A stretch of 64,000 bases of DNA from QHXQ01 sp036389395 (GTDB lineage: Bacteria; Acidobacteriota; Blastocatellia; Pyrinomonadales; Pyrinomonadaceae), in NCBI GenBank assembly GCA_036389395.1, contig DASVPY010000052.1, positions 1-64,000 on the forward strand, written 5' to 3'. A program made the position numbers and the translations under genes. The notes beneath the pieces were generated by a model. That model was given only the letters and a program-made list of their open reading frames with translations. It did not search any database and was not told the DNA's origin. Shown here in pieces: positions 9,901 through 17,401 of this stretch. Every line of letters begins with the position of its first letter. The stretch's first letter is position 1.

Positions 9901-10231
9901 CGCCGCCCGTGGCGAAGCCGACGTAGATCATATAAGGGTTGCTCTCGACGACGGCCACGTCGTCGATGCGCCCGCCCATGCTGGCGGGGCCGATGCCGCG
10001 CCAGACGAAGCGGCGGAGCATCGGGTCGTCCGACCAGTTGATGGGCGTGGGCGTGGGCGTCGGGGAGGCGGGCGGCGTGGGCGTGGCCGTGGCGGCCTCG
10101 GTCGGGGGGCGCGTCGGGGTCTGCGCCGGGGCGGGCGTCTGGGCGCGCGTCACCGTCAGACCCAGCGCCAGCGCGCAGAGGGCGACCACCAGCCAGACGG
10201 GGCCGGGGCCGGCACTGGACTTCTCTCTCAT
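6965..10231 (-). CDS. secreted BNR/sortilin-type beta-propeller protein
   Basis: A 1088-residue exported protein. I place the start at ATG 10231, which has GGAGG at proper spacing and begins a clear signal peptide (MREKSSAGPGPVWLVVALCA ... TRAQ); an upstream in-frame start would add 24 unlike residues. The body is a series of BNR/Asp-box blades of the KSTDGGKTF, KTTDGGQTW and SRDGGATW type, as in VPS10/sortilin-like exo-sialidase-fold proteins of Acidobacteria. Two blade loops carry Pro/Ser low-complexity inserts. Near the C-terminus are a FlgD-like Ig segment (LTISDYTGRVVRNLTGTKEV), a long poly-Gly run and a short beta domain. The substrate is unknown. Names such as glycosyl hydrolase are used for this family without enzymatic proof. 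Confidence 0.88.
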   Translation of the reverse strand: MREKSSAGPGPVWLVVALCALALGLTVTRAQTPAPAQTPTRPPTEAATATPTPPASPTPTPTPINWSDDPMLRRFVWRGIGPASMGGRIDDVAVVESNPYMIYVGFATGGVWKSTNNGTTWQPIFDIYSNASIGDIAVAPSDPNTVWVGTGEPNNRQSSSFGDGLYKSTDGGKTFTHMGLRDSQTIARIVIDPRDANTVYVAVPGHLFGPNKERGIYKTTDGGQTWTNVKFIDEDTGFTDLVMDPADNKTLYAASYQRRRTSWGFNGGGPGSGIWKTSDAGRTWRKLEANGLPTEKIIGRIGIDVARSNPNVVYAQIEVGASQGTGGEEPVIGGQPTPTPVPGASPTASPSPGASPTPSPSASPTPTPLDPKKPGVWRSDDKGKTWRIVSNENNRPMYYSQIRVDPRNAETVYVGGLNFSKSTDGGKTFKSLQPNIPHSDHHAIWIDPNNSQHLIIGNDGGLNFSYDQGETWEYVNNIPAAQFYAVAADMRKPYYVYGGLQDNGSWGAPSSARNQGGITNADWYRVGGGDGFYAQIDPTDYSIVYSESQNGAMNRLDLRTGRTTSIRPRAAPQRRGGGGGGRAGQQQGAGAQPQGTPPAGGQPQAGQQGQPGAQASPSPSPSPSPSPGEPTQEEALQAAAAVAAAAGFGGFAQLATANVVPAPPAGTQYRFYWNTPVVISPHNPRIIYTGGDRFFKSLDRGDTWTASADLTKHIDRSTLPIMGVAGKDPMASKNDGYTNYGYVVTIAESPALPGVIWLGTDDGNVQLSRDGGATWTNVAKNVPVLGQKAGELYHITRVEPSHFDAATCYLTVDGHRFDDLKPYVYVTRDYGATWQPIANNLPQWGHVNVVREDPKNKELLYAGTEEGLYVSLNGGGEWKRFMSGLPVVPIDDIIVHPRDGDLIVGTHGRGIYVLDDVTPLQQLSARVTDADAHLFDARPGTLWLNDVRLSRAATGGKVFRGANAAPGTAISYYLKSAPAGDVKLTISDYTGRVVRNLTGTKEVGLNRVQWNLRADPPPRPANFRVFGGGGGGGGGGGGQGGGGGGGGFGGLFNQGPPVEPGTYMVKLSVGGKDYTTKVVVEPDTWMTP

Positions 10232-10304
10232 AATGGGCTTCCTCCGAGTTGTTGATGGAACGGGCCGAATACTGCTCTTGGGCGTGCCACAGTCTTTTAT
10301 CACA

Positions 10305-10410
10305 AACGCGCTTCCTTTGCGGCCCTTTTGCTCTCTTTGCGTCCTTCGCGGTTAAAGCCGACAATTTAACCGCGAAGGACGCAGAGAGAGCCGCGAAGGA
10401 ACGCAAAAGG
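10305..10410. repeat. intergenic palindrome, type C (copy 1)
   Basis: The right arm CCGCGAAGGACGCAGAGAG and the left arm CTCTTTGCGTCCTTCGCGG pair perfectly over most of their length around GTTAAAGCCGACAATTTAAC. The outer parts pair imperfectly. It lies between the divergent starts of the propeller gene and the YcaQ-type gene, ending just before the latter's ribosome site. A second copy is at 11728. Confidence 0.8.
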
Positions 10411-10419
10411 GGATAACAC

Positions 10420-11634
10420 ATGACGCTACCCGTCGTCGCCGCCGAAGAGGCGCGGCTGCTGCTGCTCGGCGCGCAGGGCTTGCTCACAGACCCGCGCCGC
10501 CGCGCGACGCCCGCCGCCCTGCTCGCGCTCGTCACCGAGATGGGCTTCGTCCAACTCGATTCGATCAACGTGGTCGAGCGCGCGCACCACCTGACGCTCG
10601 CCAGCCGGCTCGACGGCTACCGGCACGCGCACCTCGCGCGCCTCCTTGAGCGCGACCGCAGTCTGTTCGAGCACTGGACGCACGACGCCTCGGCCATCCC
10701 CGTCCGCTGGTTCGCGCACTGGCGGCCGCGCTTCGCGCGCGAGCGCGCGCGGCTGCCCGAAAGTCGCTGGTGGCGCGAGCGCATGGGGGCGTCGCCGTTC
10801 GCGGTCGTCGAGCGCGTGCGCGCGCGCGTCGCCCGCGAAGGGCCGCTGCGGTCGCAGGACTTCGAGCGCGCGGACGGGGGCGGCCCTTCGTCCGCGTGGT
10901 GGGGCTGGAAGCCGGAGAAGGCGGCGCTCGAATTTTTGTGGACGACGGGCGAGCTGATGGTCGTCCGGCGCGAGAACTTTCAGAAGGTCTACGACCTGAC
11001 GGAGCGCGTCCTGCCCGGCGCGCACAGAGAGCCGACGCCGACGGAAGACGAGCACGTCGAGTGGGCCTGCGCGACCGCGCTCGAACGCCTGGTCGTGGCG
11101 ACGCCGAAAGAGCTGGCGGACTTCTGGCAGACGAGCACGCCCGCGCAGGCGCAAGCGTGGTGCGCGACGGCGGCGCGCGCGGGGCGCGTCGTGCCGGTGG
11201 TCGTCACGGCGGTTGATGACGCGAAGCCGCGCGCGAGTTACGCGCTGCCTGACTGGGCGGAGCGTGTGCGGCGTCTGCCCGCGCCGCCCGCGCGGATGCG
11301 TCTGCTCAGCCCGTTCGATCCGGTCTTGCGTGATCGGGCGCGCGCGCTGCGGCTGTTCGGCTTCGACTACCGCTTCGAGGCGTTCGTGCCCGCGCCGCAG
11401 AGGCGTTACGGCTACTACGTGCTGCCCGTGCTGGCGGGCGACCGCTTGGTGGCGCGCGTCGATCCGAAGTTCCGGCGCGAACGCGGCGTGCTCGACATAC
11501 GCCGCGTCTACTGGGAGCCGCAGGTGCGCCCGACGCGCGCGCGGCGGCGCGAACTGGAAGAGGCGGCGGCGCGCCTCGCGCACTTCATCGGCGCGGCGCG
11601 CGTCGAGTGGCCCGCCGACTGGGGCCGCGCCTGA
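10420..11634 (+). CDS. YcaQ-type winged-helix DNA glycosylase
   Basis: A 404-residue protein of the HTH_42 family (winged-helix DNA-binding proteins including E. coli YcaQ/AlkX and Streptomyces AlkZ). These enzymes remove bulky or cross-linked alkylated bases. Family hallmarks are the N-terminal winged helix, the motif VQLDSIN with QLD matching the Q-phi-D catalytic motif of the YcaQ branch, followed by VVERAHHLTLASR, and a C-terminal domain with the pattern FEAFVPAPQRRYGYYVLPVL. The gene starts at ATG 10420 after AAGGGGA. It stands alone, just after a type C palindrome. Its exact lesion cannot be inferred. Confidence 0.85.
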   Translation: MTLPVVAAEEARLLLLGAQGLLTDPRRRATPAALLALVTEMGFVQLDSINVVERAHHLTLASRLDGYRHAHLARLLERDRSLFEHWTHDASAIPVRWFAHWRPRFARERARLPESRWWRERMGASPFAVVERVRARVAREGPLRSQDFERADGGGPSSAWWGWKPEKAALEFLWTTGELMVVRRENFQKVYDLTERVLPGAHREPTPTEDEHVEWACATALERLVVATPKELADFWQTSTPAQAQAWCATAARAGRVVPVVVTAVDDAKPRASYALPDWAERVRRLPAPPARMRLLSPFDPVLRDRARALRLFGFDYRFEAFVPAPQRRYGYYVLPVLAGDRLVARVDPKFRRERGVLDIRRVYWEPQVRPTRARRRELEEAAARLAHFIGAARVEWPADWGRA

Positions 11635-11727
11635 AGGCGTGCGGGAACGTACAGACGGCCGCGGCCGCGGAAATTTATAGTCCCTCAAGCAATTAAATCT
11701 GCTAAGCAGTTCGCCGCACGGGTTAAG

Positions 11728-11828
11728 ACCTTTGCGTTCCTTTGCGGCCCGCTCTGCGGCCTTTGCGGTTAAATGCTTTCGGACTTAACCGCAAAGGGCG
11801 CAGAGCGGGCCGCGAAGGGCGCAAAGAT
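11728..11828. repeat. intergenic palindrome, type C (copy 2)
   Basis: The arms CTTTGCGGCCTTTGCGGTTAA and TTAACCGCAAAGGGCGCAG with their extensions form a long hairpin around a short loop. It matches the element at 10305-10410 in unit sequence. It lies between the YcaQ-type gene and the start of the dehydrogenase gene. Confidence 0.8.
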
Positions 11829-11858
11829 TTGCCCCCGCGTCGCGGACGGAGGTTGTTG

Positions 11859-12734
11859 ATGCCGGAAGACCCGAAGGAGAAGGGCGCGGAGCCGCCGTTT
11901 CCAGAACAGCCGCAGGCCCCGCCCGGCCGCGAGGGCGAGATGGAGCCGAAGCCCGATTACGGCGCGGACTCCTACCGCGGCCACGGCCGCTTGCAGGGGC
12001 GCGCCGCGCTCATCACGGGCGGCGACAGCGGCATCGGCCGCGCCGTCGCCCTGGCCTTCGCGCGCGAAGGCGCGGACGTTTTGATCTCTTACCTCAAGGA
12101 AGAAGAAGAGGACGCGCGTGAGACGGCGCGCGTCGTCGAAGCGGCGGGGCGCAAGTGCGTGCGCGCGGCCGGCGACATACAGGACGAGGCGCACTGTCAG
12201 GAGTTGGTGCGCCGCGCCCTACAGGAGTTCGGCCGGTTAGACGTACTCGTCAACAACGCCGCGTTCCAGATGACGCACGAGAGCATCGCCGAAGTTTCGG
12301 CCGACGAGTTCGACCGCACGTTTCGGACGAACGTCTACGCGATGTTCTATCTGTGCAAGGCGGCGCTGCCGCACCTGCCGCGCGGCGGCACGATCATCAA
12401 CACGGCCTCGATCCAGGCCTACCAGCCGACCGCACAACTGCTCGCCTACGCTTCGACCAAAGGCGCGATTGTGACTTTCTCGAAGGCGCTCGCGGCGGAG
12501 GCGATGAAACAGGGCGTGCGCGTCAACGTGGTCGCGCCGGGGCCGGTCTGGACGCCGCTCATCCCCTCGACGATGCCGCCCGAAAAGGTCTCGACCTTCG
12601 GCCAGGACACGCCCACCGAGCGCCCGGCGCAGCCCGCCGAACTCGCGCCCGTCTACGTCTTCCTCGCGGCCGACGAGTCGAGCTACGTCTGCGGCGAAGT
12701 CCTCGGCGTGACGGGCGGCAAGCCGCTGCCGTGA
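11859..12734 (+). CDS. short-chain dehydrogenase/reductase
   Basis: A 291-residue SDR of the YhdF/YhxC-like group with a Pro- and Glu-rich N-terminal tail of about 48 residues. It shows the NAD(P)-binding glycine motif TGGDSGIGRA, the NNAA motif, a catalytic Ser in the INTAS region and the YASTK catalytic Tyr/Lys pair, and ends with the usual SSYVCGEVLGVTGG tail. The start at ATG 11859 is chosen because GGACGGAGG lies just upstream; the frame is open further upstream only through the palindrome. The substrate is unknown; relatives are often annotated as stress-linked oxidoreductases. Its stop overlaps a possible GTG start of glgX, so the two are probably co-transcribed. Confidence 0.9.
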   Translation: MPEDPKEKGAEPPFPEQPQAPPGREGEMEPKPDYGADSYRGHGRLQGRAALITGGDSGIGRAVALAFAREGADVLISYLKEEEEDARETARVVEAAGRKCVRAAGDIQDEAHCQELVRRALQEFGRLDVLVNNAAFQMTHESIAEVSADEFDRTFRTNVYAMFYLCKAALPHLPRGGTIINTASIQAYQPTAQLLAYASTKGAIVTFSKALAAEAMKQGVRVNVVAPGPVWTPLIPSTMPPEKVSTFGQDTPTERPAQPAELAPVYVFLAADESSYVCGEVLGVTGGKPLP

Positions 12735-12748
12735 GCGACCCGCGGCCC

Positions 12749-14878
12749 ATGAAAATCTGGCCCGGCCAGCCGCACCCCCTGGGCGCGACGTGGGACGGCG
12801 CGGGCGTCAACTTCGCGCTCTTCTCCGAGAACGCGACGGCGGTCGAGCTGTGCCTCTTCGACGCGCCCGACGGCGTGCGCGAGACGCACCGCATACGCCT
12901 GACCGAGCATACAGATCAGGTCTGGCACGCGTACCTGCCCGAAGTGCGACCGGGGCAGCTCTACGGCTACCGCGTCCACGGCCCTTACGCGCCCGACGCC
13001 GGCCACCGCTTCAACCCGCACAAGCTCTTGCTCGACCCTTACGCCAAGGCCCTCGCCAGCACCGTCTCGTGGAGCGACGCGGTGTTCGGCTACACCATCG
13101 GCTCGGCGGCCGCCGATCTGTCGTTCGACGAGCGCGACAGCGCCGCGGGCGTGCCCAAGTGCGTCGTGGTCGATCCCGCTTTCAGTTGGGGCGGCGACGC
13201 GCACCCGCGCACGCCCTGGCACAAGACGCTCATCTACGAGCTGCACGTCAAAGGCTTCACCGCGCGCCACCCTGACGTGCCGCCCGAACTGCGCGGCACT
13301 TACGCCGGCATGGCGCACCCGGCCGTCGTCGAATACTTGTGCCGGCTCGGCGTCACCGCGGTCGAGTTGTTGCCCGTGCATCAGTTCGTCTCTGGGCAAC
13401 ACCTGCTCGAACAGGGCTTGACGAACTACTGGGGCTACAACTCCATCGGCTTCTTCGCGCCCGACGTGCGCTACGCGGCGACGGGCACGCTCGGCGAGCA
13501 GGTCGCGGAGTTCAAGACGATGGTCAAGACCCTGCACCGCGAGGGCATCGAGGTCATCCTCGACGTGGTCTACAACCACACGGGCGAGGGCAACCAGATG
13601 GGCCCGACGCTCTGCTTCCGGGGTTTGGACAATGCCGCCTACTACCGCCTCGTCCCCGGCGACCGCCGCTACTACATGGACTACACGGGCTGCGGCAACA
13701 CGCTCAACATGACGCACCCGCGCACGCTCCAACTCATCATGGACAGCTTGCGCTACTGGGTGCAGGAGATGCACGTTGACGGCTTCCGCTTCGACCTCGC
13801 TTCGGCCTTGGCGCGCGAGCTGCACGAAGTGGATCGGCTCGGCGCGTTCTTCGACATCATCCACCAAGACCCCGTGCTCTCGCAGGTCAAGTTGATCGCA
13901 GAGCCTTGGGACTTGGGCGAGGGCGGCTACCAGGTCGGCAACTTCCCGGTGCTCTGGGCCGAGTGGAACGGCGTCTACCGCGACGTGGTGCGCGGCTTCT
14001 GGCGCGGCGACGGCGGCCTCGTGGACAACATGGCCTTTCGGCTCACGGGCAGCAGCGACCTCTACGAGCGCGGCGGGCGCAAGCCCTACGCCAGCGTCAA
14101 CTTCGTCACCGCCCACGACGGTTTCACCCTGGCCGATCTGGTCAGCTACAACGAGAAGCACAACCTCGCCAACGGCGAAGCGAACCACGACGGGCACGAC
14201 TGCAACCTCAGTTGGAACTGCGGCGTCGAAGGCCCGACCGACGACCCCGACATCCTCACCCTGCGCGCGCGCCAGCAGCGCAACTTCCTCGCCACGCTCA
14301 TCCTCTCGCAAGGCGTGCCGATGCTACAGGCGGGCGACGAGTTGGGGCGCACGCAAGCGGGCAACAACAACGCCTGGTGTCAGGACAACGAAATCTCCTG
14401 GCTCGACTGGGAGTTGGACGCCCCGCGCCGCGCGCTGCTCGACTTCACGCGCCTCCTCATCAGCCTCTTCCACCAGCACCCCGTCTTGCGGCGGCGCAAG
14501 TTTTTCCAGGGGCGCAAAATCCGCGGCGCGGAGATCAAGGACATCTCCTGGTTCCGCCCCGACGGGCGCGAGATGACCGAAGCCGACTGGCGCGACGAGA
14601 CGCGCCGCTGCCTCGGCGTGCGCCTCGCGGGCGACGCCATCGAAGAGACGGACGAGCGCGGCCAGCGCATCAACGGCGACACGCTGCTCATCCTCCTGAA
14701 CGCCCAAGCCGAGGCCGTCGCCTTCGCGCTGCCCGCGCACCGCGCGGGCGTCCGCTGGGAGCAGGTCTTAGACACCAGCGACGCGGCCCCGCGCCGCCGC
14801 CCGCGCGCCGCCGCCCGCGGCGGCCACACCTACCTGCTCGGCGCGCGCGCGCTCGCCCTCTTCCTATTGTGCGACTGA
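12749..14878 (+). CDS. glgX: glycogen debranching enzyme GlgX
   Basis: A 709-residue GH13 isoamylase-type enzyme that hydrolyses alpha-1,6 branches of glycogen limit dextrin. The N-terminal CBM48 begins WPGQPHPLGATWDGAGVNFA. The TIM barrel carries the four GH13 motifs: DVVYNHT (from about 272), GFRFDLA with nucleophile Asp349, IAEPWD with acid/base Glu385 and TAHDG with Asp457. A C-terminal beta domain follows. I chose ATG 12749 because family members start at this point. A GTG at 12731 would overlap the previous stop as GTGA, a pattern of translational coupling, and cannot be excluded. No other glycogen genes are nearby. Confidence 0.95.
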   Translation: MKIWPGQPHPLGATWDGAGVNFALFSENATAVELCLFDAPDGVRETHRIRLTEHTDQVWHAYLPEVRPGQLYGYRVHGPYAPDAGHRFNPHKLLLDPYAKALASTVSWSDAVFGYTIGSAAADLSFDERDSAAGVPKCVVVDPAFSWGGDAHPRTPWHKTLIYELHVKGFTARHPDVPPELRGTYAGMAHPAVVEYLCRLGVTAVELLPVHQFVSGQHLLEQGLTNYWGYNSIGFFAPDVRYAATGTLGEQVAEFKTMVKTLHREGIEVILDVVYNHTGEGNQMGPTLCFRGLDNAAYYRLVPGDRRYYMDYTGCGNTLNMTHPRTLQLIMDSLRYWVQEMHVDGFRFDLASALARELHEVDRLGAFFDIIHQDPVLSQVKLIAEPWDLGEGGYQVGNFPVLWAEWNGVYRDVVRGFWRGDGGLVDNMAFRLTGSSDLYERGGRKPYASVNFVTAHDGFTLADLVSYNEKHNLANGEANHDGHDCNLSWNCGVEGPTDDPDILTLRARQQRNFLATLILSQGVPMLQAGDELGRTQAGNNNAWCQDNEISWLDWELDAPRRALLDFTRLLISLFHQHPVLRRRKFFQGRKIRGAEIKDISWFRPDGREMTEADWRDETRRCLGVRLAGDAIEETDERGQRINGDTLLILLNAQAEAVAFALPAHRAGVRWEQVLDTSDAAPRRRPRAAARGGHTYLLGARALALFLLCD

Positions 14879-15073
14879 AATTTTCCCCGCCCGTATGTGC
14901 GCCTGCGGACAGACTCCGGCGGGCGGCGGGCGCATAATGCCGGCGTCAAGGGGAGACCAGACAGGCAGAGCCGGAGAGCGGGAGCGCGCCGATTCACAGG
15001 AGGAAAGGCGGCTCTCGCTTTCCGTCCGTGCCGGCCCCGCACGCCGAAGCGCCCAACAGAAAGACCACCAGTC

Positions 15074-15310
15074 ATGCAGTTCGACCACGAAGCGGCACGC
15101 ACCTACGCACGCGGGCTGGAACGCCTGCAAGTCTGCCAACTGCTCGTCCGCGAGGTGGTGGCCAAGCAGTTGCGCGGCGAGGGCGTCGAGGCCTTGGAGT
15201 TGTTGACGGAGGCGCTGGCCCACCAGCGCGAGGGCTTCCGTCTGCTCGACGACGCGGCGGCCCACAGGCGCGCCTTCGAGCGGGCGGCAGGGCTACAGAC
15301 TCACGCGTGA
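15074..15310 (+). CDS. small helical protein of unknown function
   Basis: A 78-residue frame starting at ATG 15074. It is predicted almost wholly helical, with heptad-like Leu/Ala spacing (LERLQVCQLLVREVVAKQL and ALELLTEALAHQREGFRLL). Codon use resembles the neighbours. The ribosome site is weak. It converges on and overlaps by 18 nt the minus-strand gene ending at 15293. I recognise no family. It could be a real small protein or a chance frame in GC-rich DNA. Confidence 0.45.
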   Translation: MQFDHEAARTYARGLERLQVCQLLVREVVAKQLRGEGVEALELLTEALAHQREGFRLLDDAAAHRRAFERAAGLQTHA

Positions 15311-15823
15311 GTTAAGCTTAGCGCGCCCGCCCGGCCGGTGCGTGCGCAGACCGCAGAAGGCGCGGCGACCACGCGAGAAGGCGCGGCGGCCGCGCGCGTG
15401 CGCCCGGCGGCGCGTGGGGCGCGCGAGGCTCAGGGTGACGCGGTCGGTCTCCTCTTTCGAGAGCACGTAGGCGACGAAGGGTCTGTGCTCAAGCAGGCAG
15501 CGCACCGCCCGGTGCATCCCTTCGAGCAGGAAGAGCCGCCGCCCGTCGCGCCCGGCGAGCGTGCCGAGGATGCCGGGCTTACGCGGGCTGACGTGCGCCA
15601 CGTGCGGCGCGTAGAACTGCCCCGCGCGCAGCCAGCCGTCGCGCTCGGCGTAACGCCGCAGCGCGCGCCACGAAAGCGTCACGCGCCGCACCCGCCCCTG
15701 CCGCCGCAAGCGCCTGACGGCCGCCTCGGCCGCGTTCACGTCCCAACGCCCCCAAGGCCACTCGCAGACGAACTCCCCCCCGCGTGCCCACCAGCGACAA
15801 CGGTAGCAACCCCCGCCCGACAT
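15293..15823 (-). CDS. hypothetical protein with ParB-like motif
   Basis: A 176-residue protein if started at ATG 15823, which has an AGGGGGG stretch upstream; an ATG at 15856 would add 11 residues. It has an early CYRC pair and a Trp-rich N-terminus. A central part reads GRRLFLLEGMHRAVRCLLEH, then PFVAYVLSKEET. The G-x-H-R pattern followed by a beta strand and a V-L-x-x-E-E-T end recalls the ParB/sulfiredoxin nucleotide-binding fold, but the match is short and unproven. The C-terminus is Arg-rich and low complexity. It overlaps the plus-strand small gene tail to tail. Confidence 0.5.
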   Translation of the reverse strand: MSGGGCYRCRWWARGGEFVCEWPWGRWDVNAAEAAVRRLRRQGRVRRVTLSWRALRRYAERDGWLRAGQFYAPHVAHVSPRKPGILGTLAGRDGRRLFLLEGMHRAVRCLLEHRPFVAYVLSKEETDRVTLSLARPTRRRAHARGRRAFSRGRRAFCGLRTHRPGGRAKLNSRVSL

Positions 15824-15894
15824 GTGCCAGGAACCCCCCTGAAAAGATGAACCCACGGCCCGTGAAGAGGCCGAAAATTATCTCGCCGGCCGCC

Positions 15895-16036
15895 GCCGGG
15901 AGCGCGGGCATCCCGGCCCGCCATGAGCGCGCCAGCGCGAACAAAAACTAGCGGCGGCGCTCAAGCTTGAAAGCTAACGTTTCTTCGTGAGCGTGCTCAC
16001 GCACGCTTGGCGGGCCGGGATGCCCGCGCTCCCGGC
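15895..16036. repeat. 142-bp nested inverted repeat, copy A2
   Basis: Same element as at 6792, with terminal inverted repeats GCCGGGAGCGCGGGC ... GCCCGCGCTCCCGGC. It lies just past the 3' end of the zinc-ribbon gene (16063). Confidence 0.9.
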
Positions 16037-16062
16037 AATAACGTGCGCGCTCCGGGCCGGCG

Positions 16063-16485
16063 TCAGCCGGCGTGGAGCAGCGTGCGCAGACCGTCGCCGA
16101 AGCGAACGTCGATCTTGCCGCCGCGCGCCTCGATGACGGCCCCGCGCCCGAACTTCGGGTGCTCGACCGTCTCGCCCGTGGCGTAGGTCGCCTGCGGGCT
16201 GTAGGGGCGACCCGGCGGCAGGCTGTCGGGCGCGGGCGCAGCCGCGCGCGCGCGGGGCGTCGCCGCCGTGCCGCCGGTGCGCCGCACGACCTCCGCCGCG
16301 CGCGGGTCTCTGTACCTGCGCTGCCCGCCGCAGGTGCGGCACACGACCCGCTCCGGCACGCCGCCCGCACCGAGCGCGATCACCTGGTGCGCGCGCACGT
16401 CGCCGCAGCGCCCGCAGCGCATGTCCACCTCGTCGCCCGGTCTGATGACCCGCCTGATTGTGCCCGTCGGTCTCGACTCGTTCAT
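16063..16485 (-). CDS. zinc-ribbon protein with UvrD-tail-like domain
   Basis: A 140-residue protein. Residues 24-27 (CGRC) and 49-52 (CRTC) form a four-cysteine zinc ribbon. After an Ala/Pro linker, the C-terminal 40 residues read GETVEHPKFGRGAVIEARGG, then KIDVRFGDGLRTLL. That is the small beta domain found at the C-terminus of UvrD/PcrA helicases, where it contacts RNA polymerase, and as a free-standing module. A role at RNA polymerase or on DNA is therefore possible, but this is inference. The start at ATG 16485 is the only good one. Confidence 0.65.
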   Translation of the reverse strand: MNESRPTGTIRRVIRPGDEVDMRCGRCGDVRAHQVIALGAGGVPERVVCRTCGGQRRYRDPRAAEVVRRTGGTAATPRARAAAPAPDSLPPGRPYSPQATYATGETVEHPKFGRGAVIEARGGKIDVRFGDGLRTLLHAG

Positions 16486-16719
16486 GCCTGTTGTGCCCGC
16501 CCACCGCCCGTCTGATTTTCGGAAGCGGGGGTTGGATGTCGCGGCCGCCGCATTCGCTACCCGCGCGCCGGAAAAATTTTCGCGCGCGCCCGCCCTTACG
16601 TCGTCAGCCCCCGCCCGGTCGGGGCAGGGTAACTCAGAAGCGCGCCGATGTTAAGTTTTTCCGGCCGACTAGGGTACTATTGTGCCCCGCGGATTCTGAC
16701 GAGAGGAGTTTTTGAAGGC

Positions 16720-16899
16720 GTGGCACTCATCAAGAAGAAGACGAAGAAGGCGGTCGGCAAGGAGGTGCGCAAGCTGGTCGCCAAGCACGGCCCCGAAATC
16801 GCGCTGGGGCTGGCGACCGCGCTCGTCACGAGCCTCGTCGCCTCCGTCTCCGGCGACACGAAAAAGAAGAAGAAGGGCAAGAAGAAGAAGAAGAACTGA
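16720..16899 (+). CDS. small membrane protein with poly-lysine tail
   Basis: A 59-residue protein starting at GTG 16720, 11 nt after GAGAGGAG (16701-16708). The N-terminus is Lys-rich (ALIKKKTKKAVGKEVRKL), followed by one hydrophobic helix (IALGLATALVTSLVASVS) and a tail of almost only Lys and Gly. It opens a three-gene plus-strand group of membrane-associated small proteins, the third of which also ends in a Lys/Ala run. I recognise no family. The positive tails may contact phospholipid, nucleic acid or polyphosphate (inference). Confidence 0.55.
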   Translation: MALIKKKTKKAVGKEVRKLVAKHGPEIALGLATALVTSLVASVSGDTKKKKKGKKKKKN

Positions 16900-16958
16900 G
16901 CGCGGCGCGGCCGGGCCGACTTACCGTCCGCCGCGCCCGCCGGGCAGCCGTTACGATT

Positions 16959-17369
16959 ATGAGCGACCTTGAGCCGAACGCCGCCGCGCCGACGGCGCAG
17001 ACGGGGCAGCCGATTGCGCGTCTGCCGGAGTTGTTGGAACAGCTCCGCACAGACCTGACCGAATTGGTGGACGCGCAGTTCGACTTGTTGAAGGAAGAGC
17101 TGAAGCACGAGGCGACTGCTTACGCGCGCGGGGCCGCGCTCACGGGCTTGGGCGGCGCGGCCGCGGCCGTCGGCGTCACGCTCCTGCACGTGCCGCAGAC
17201 GCGCCGCGTCGGGGCCTTGTACCTGACGCTCGGCGCGGCCGCCGCGCTCTTCGGCGCGTACTGCCTGCGCGCGCGCAGCCTCGTGCCCGCCCGCACCGTC
17301 GCCGAGTTGAAGAAGGACGCCCAACTGCTCGGCTTGACGGAAGACACTGAGCCGCCCGCCGGGGCGTGA
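16959..17369 (+). CDS. phage-holin-3-6/YqjE-like membrane protein
   Basis: A 136-residue protein with an N-terminal helical region (LPELLEQLRTDLTELVDAQF, then DLLKEELKHE) and two hydrophobic helices (about 60-80 and 86-105). This is the layout of the Phage_holin_3_6 family (YqjE), which in bacteria are chromosomal inner-membrane proteins, not lysis proteins. The gene follows the poly-Lys protein and its stop overlaps a possible GTG start of the next gene, so the three are probably one operon. In enterobacteria YqjE lies beside YqjD, and the next gene here has the same general build. Confidence 0.7.
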   Translation: MSDLEPNAAAPTAQTGQPIARLPELLEQLRTDLTELVDAQFDLLKEELKHEATAYARGAALTGLGGAAAAVGVTLLHVPQTRRVGALYLTLGAAAALFGAYCLRARSLVPARTVAELKKDAQLLGLTEDTEPPAGA

Positions 17370-17401
17370 CGGCGGCGCGCGGAGACGAACGAGACAAGCT
17401 T

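Noticed and set aside
16959..17369. Prophage origin suggested by the holin-like protein
   Set aside because: The family includes chromosomal YqjE-type proteins, and no other phage gene is nearby.
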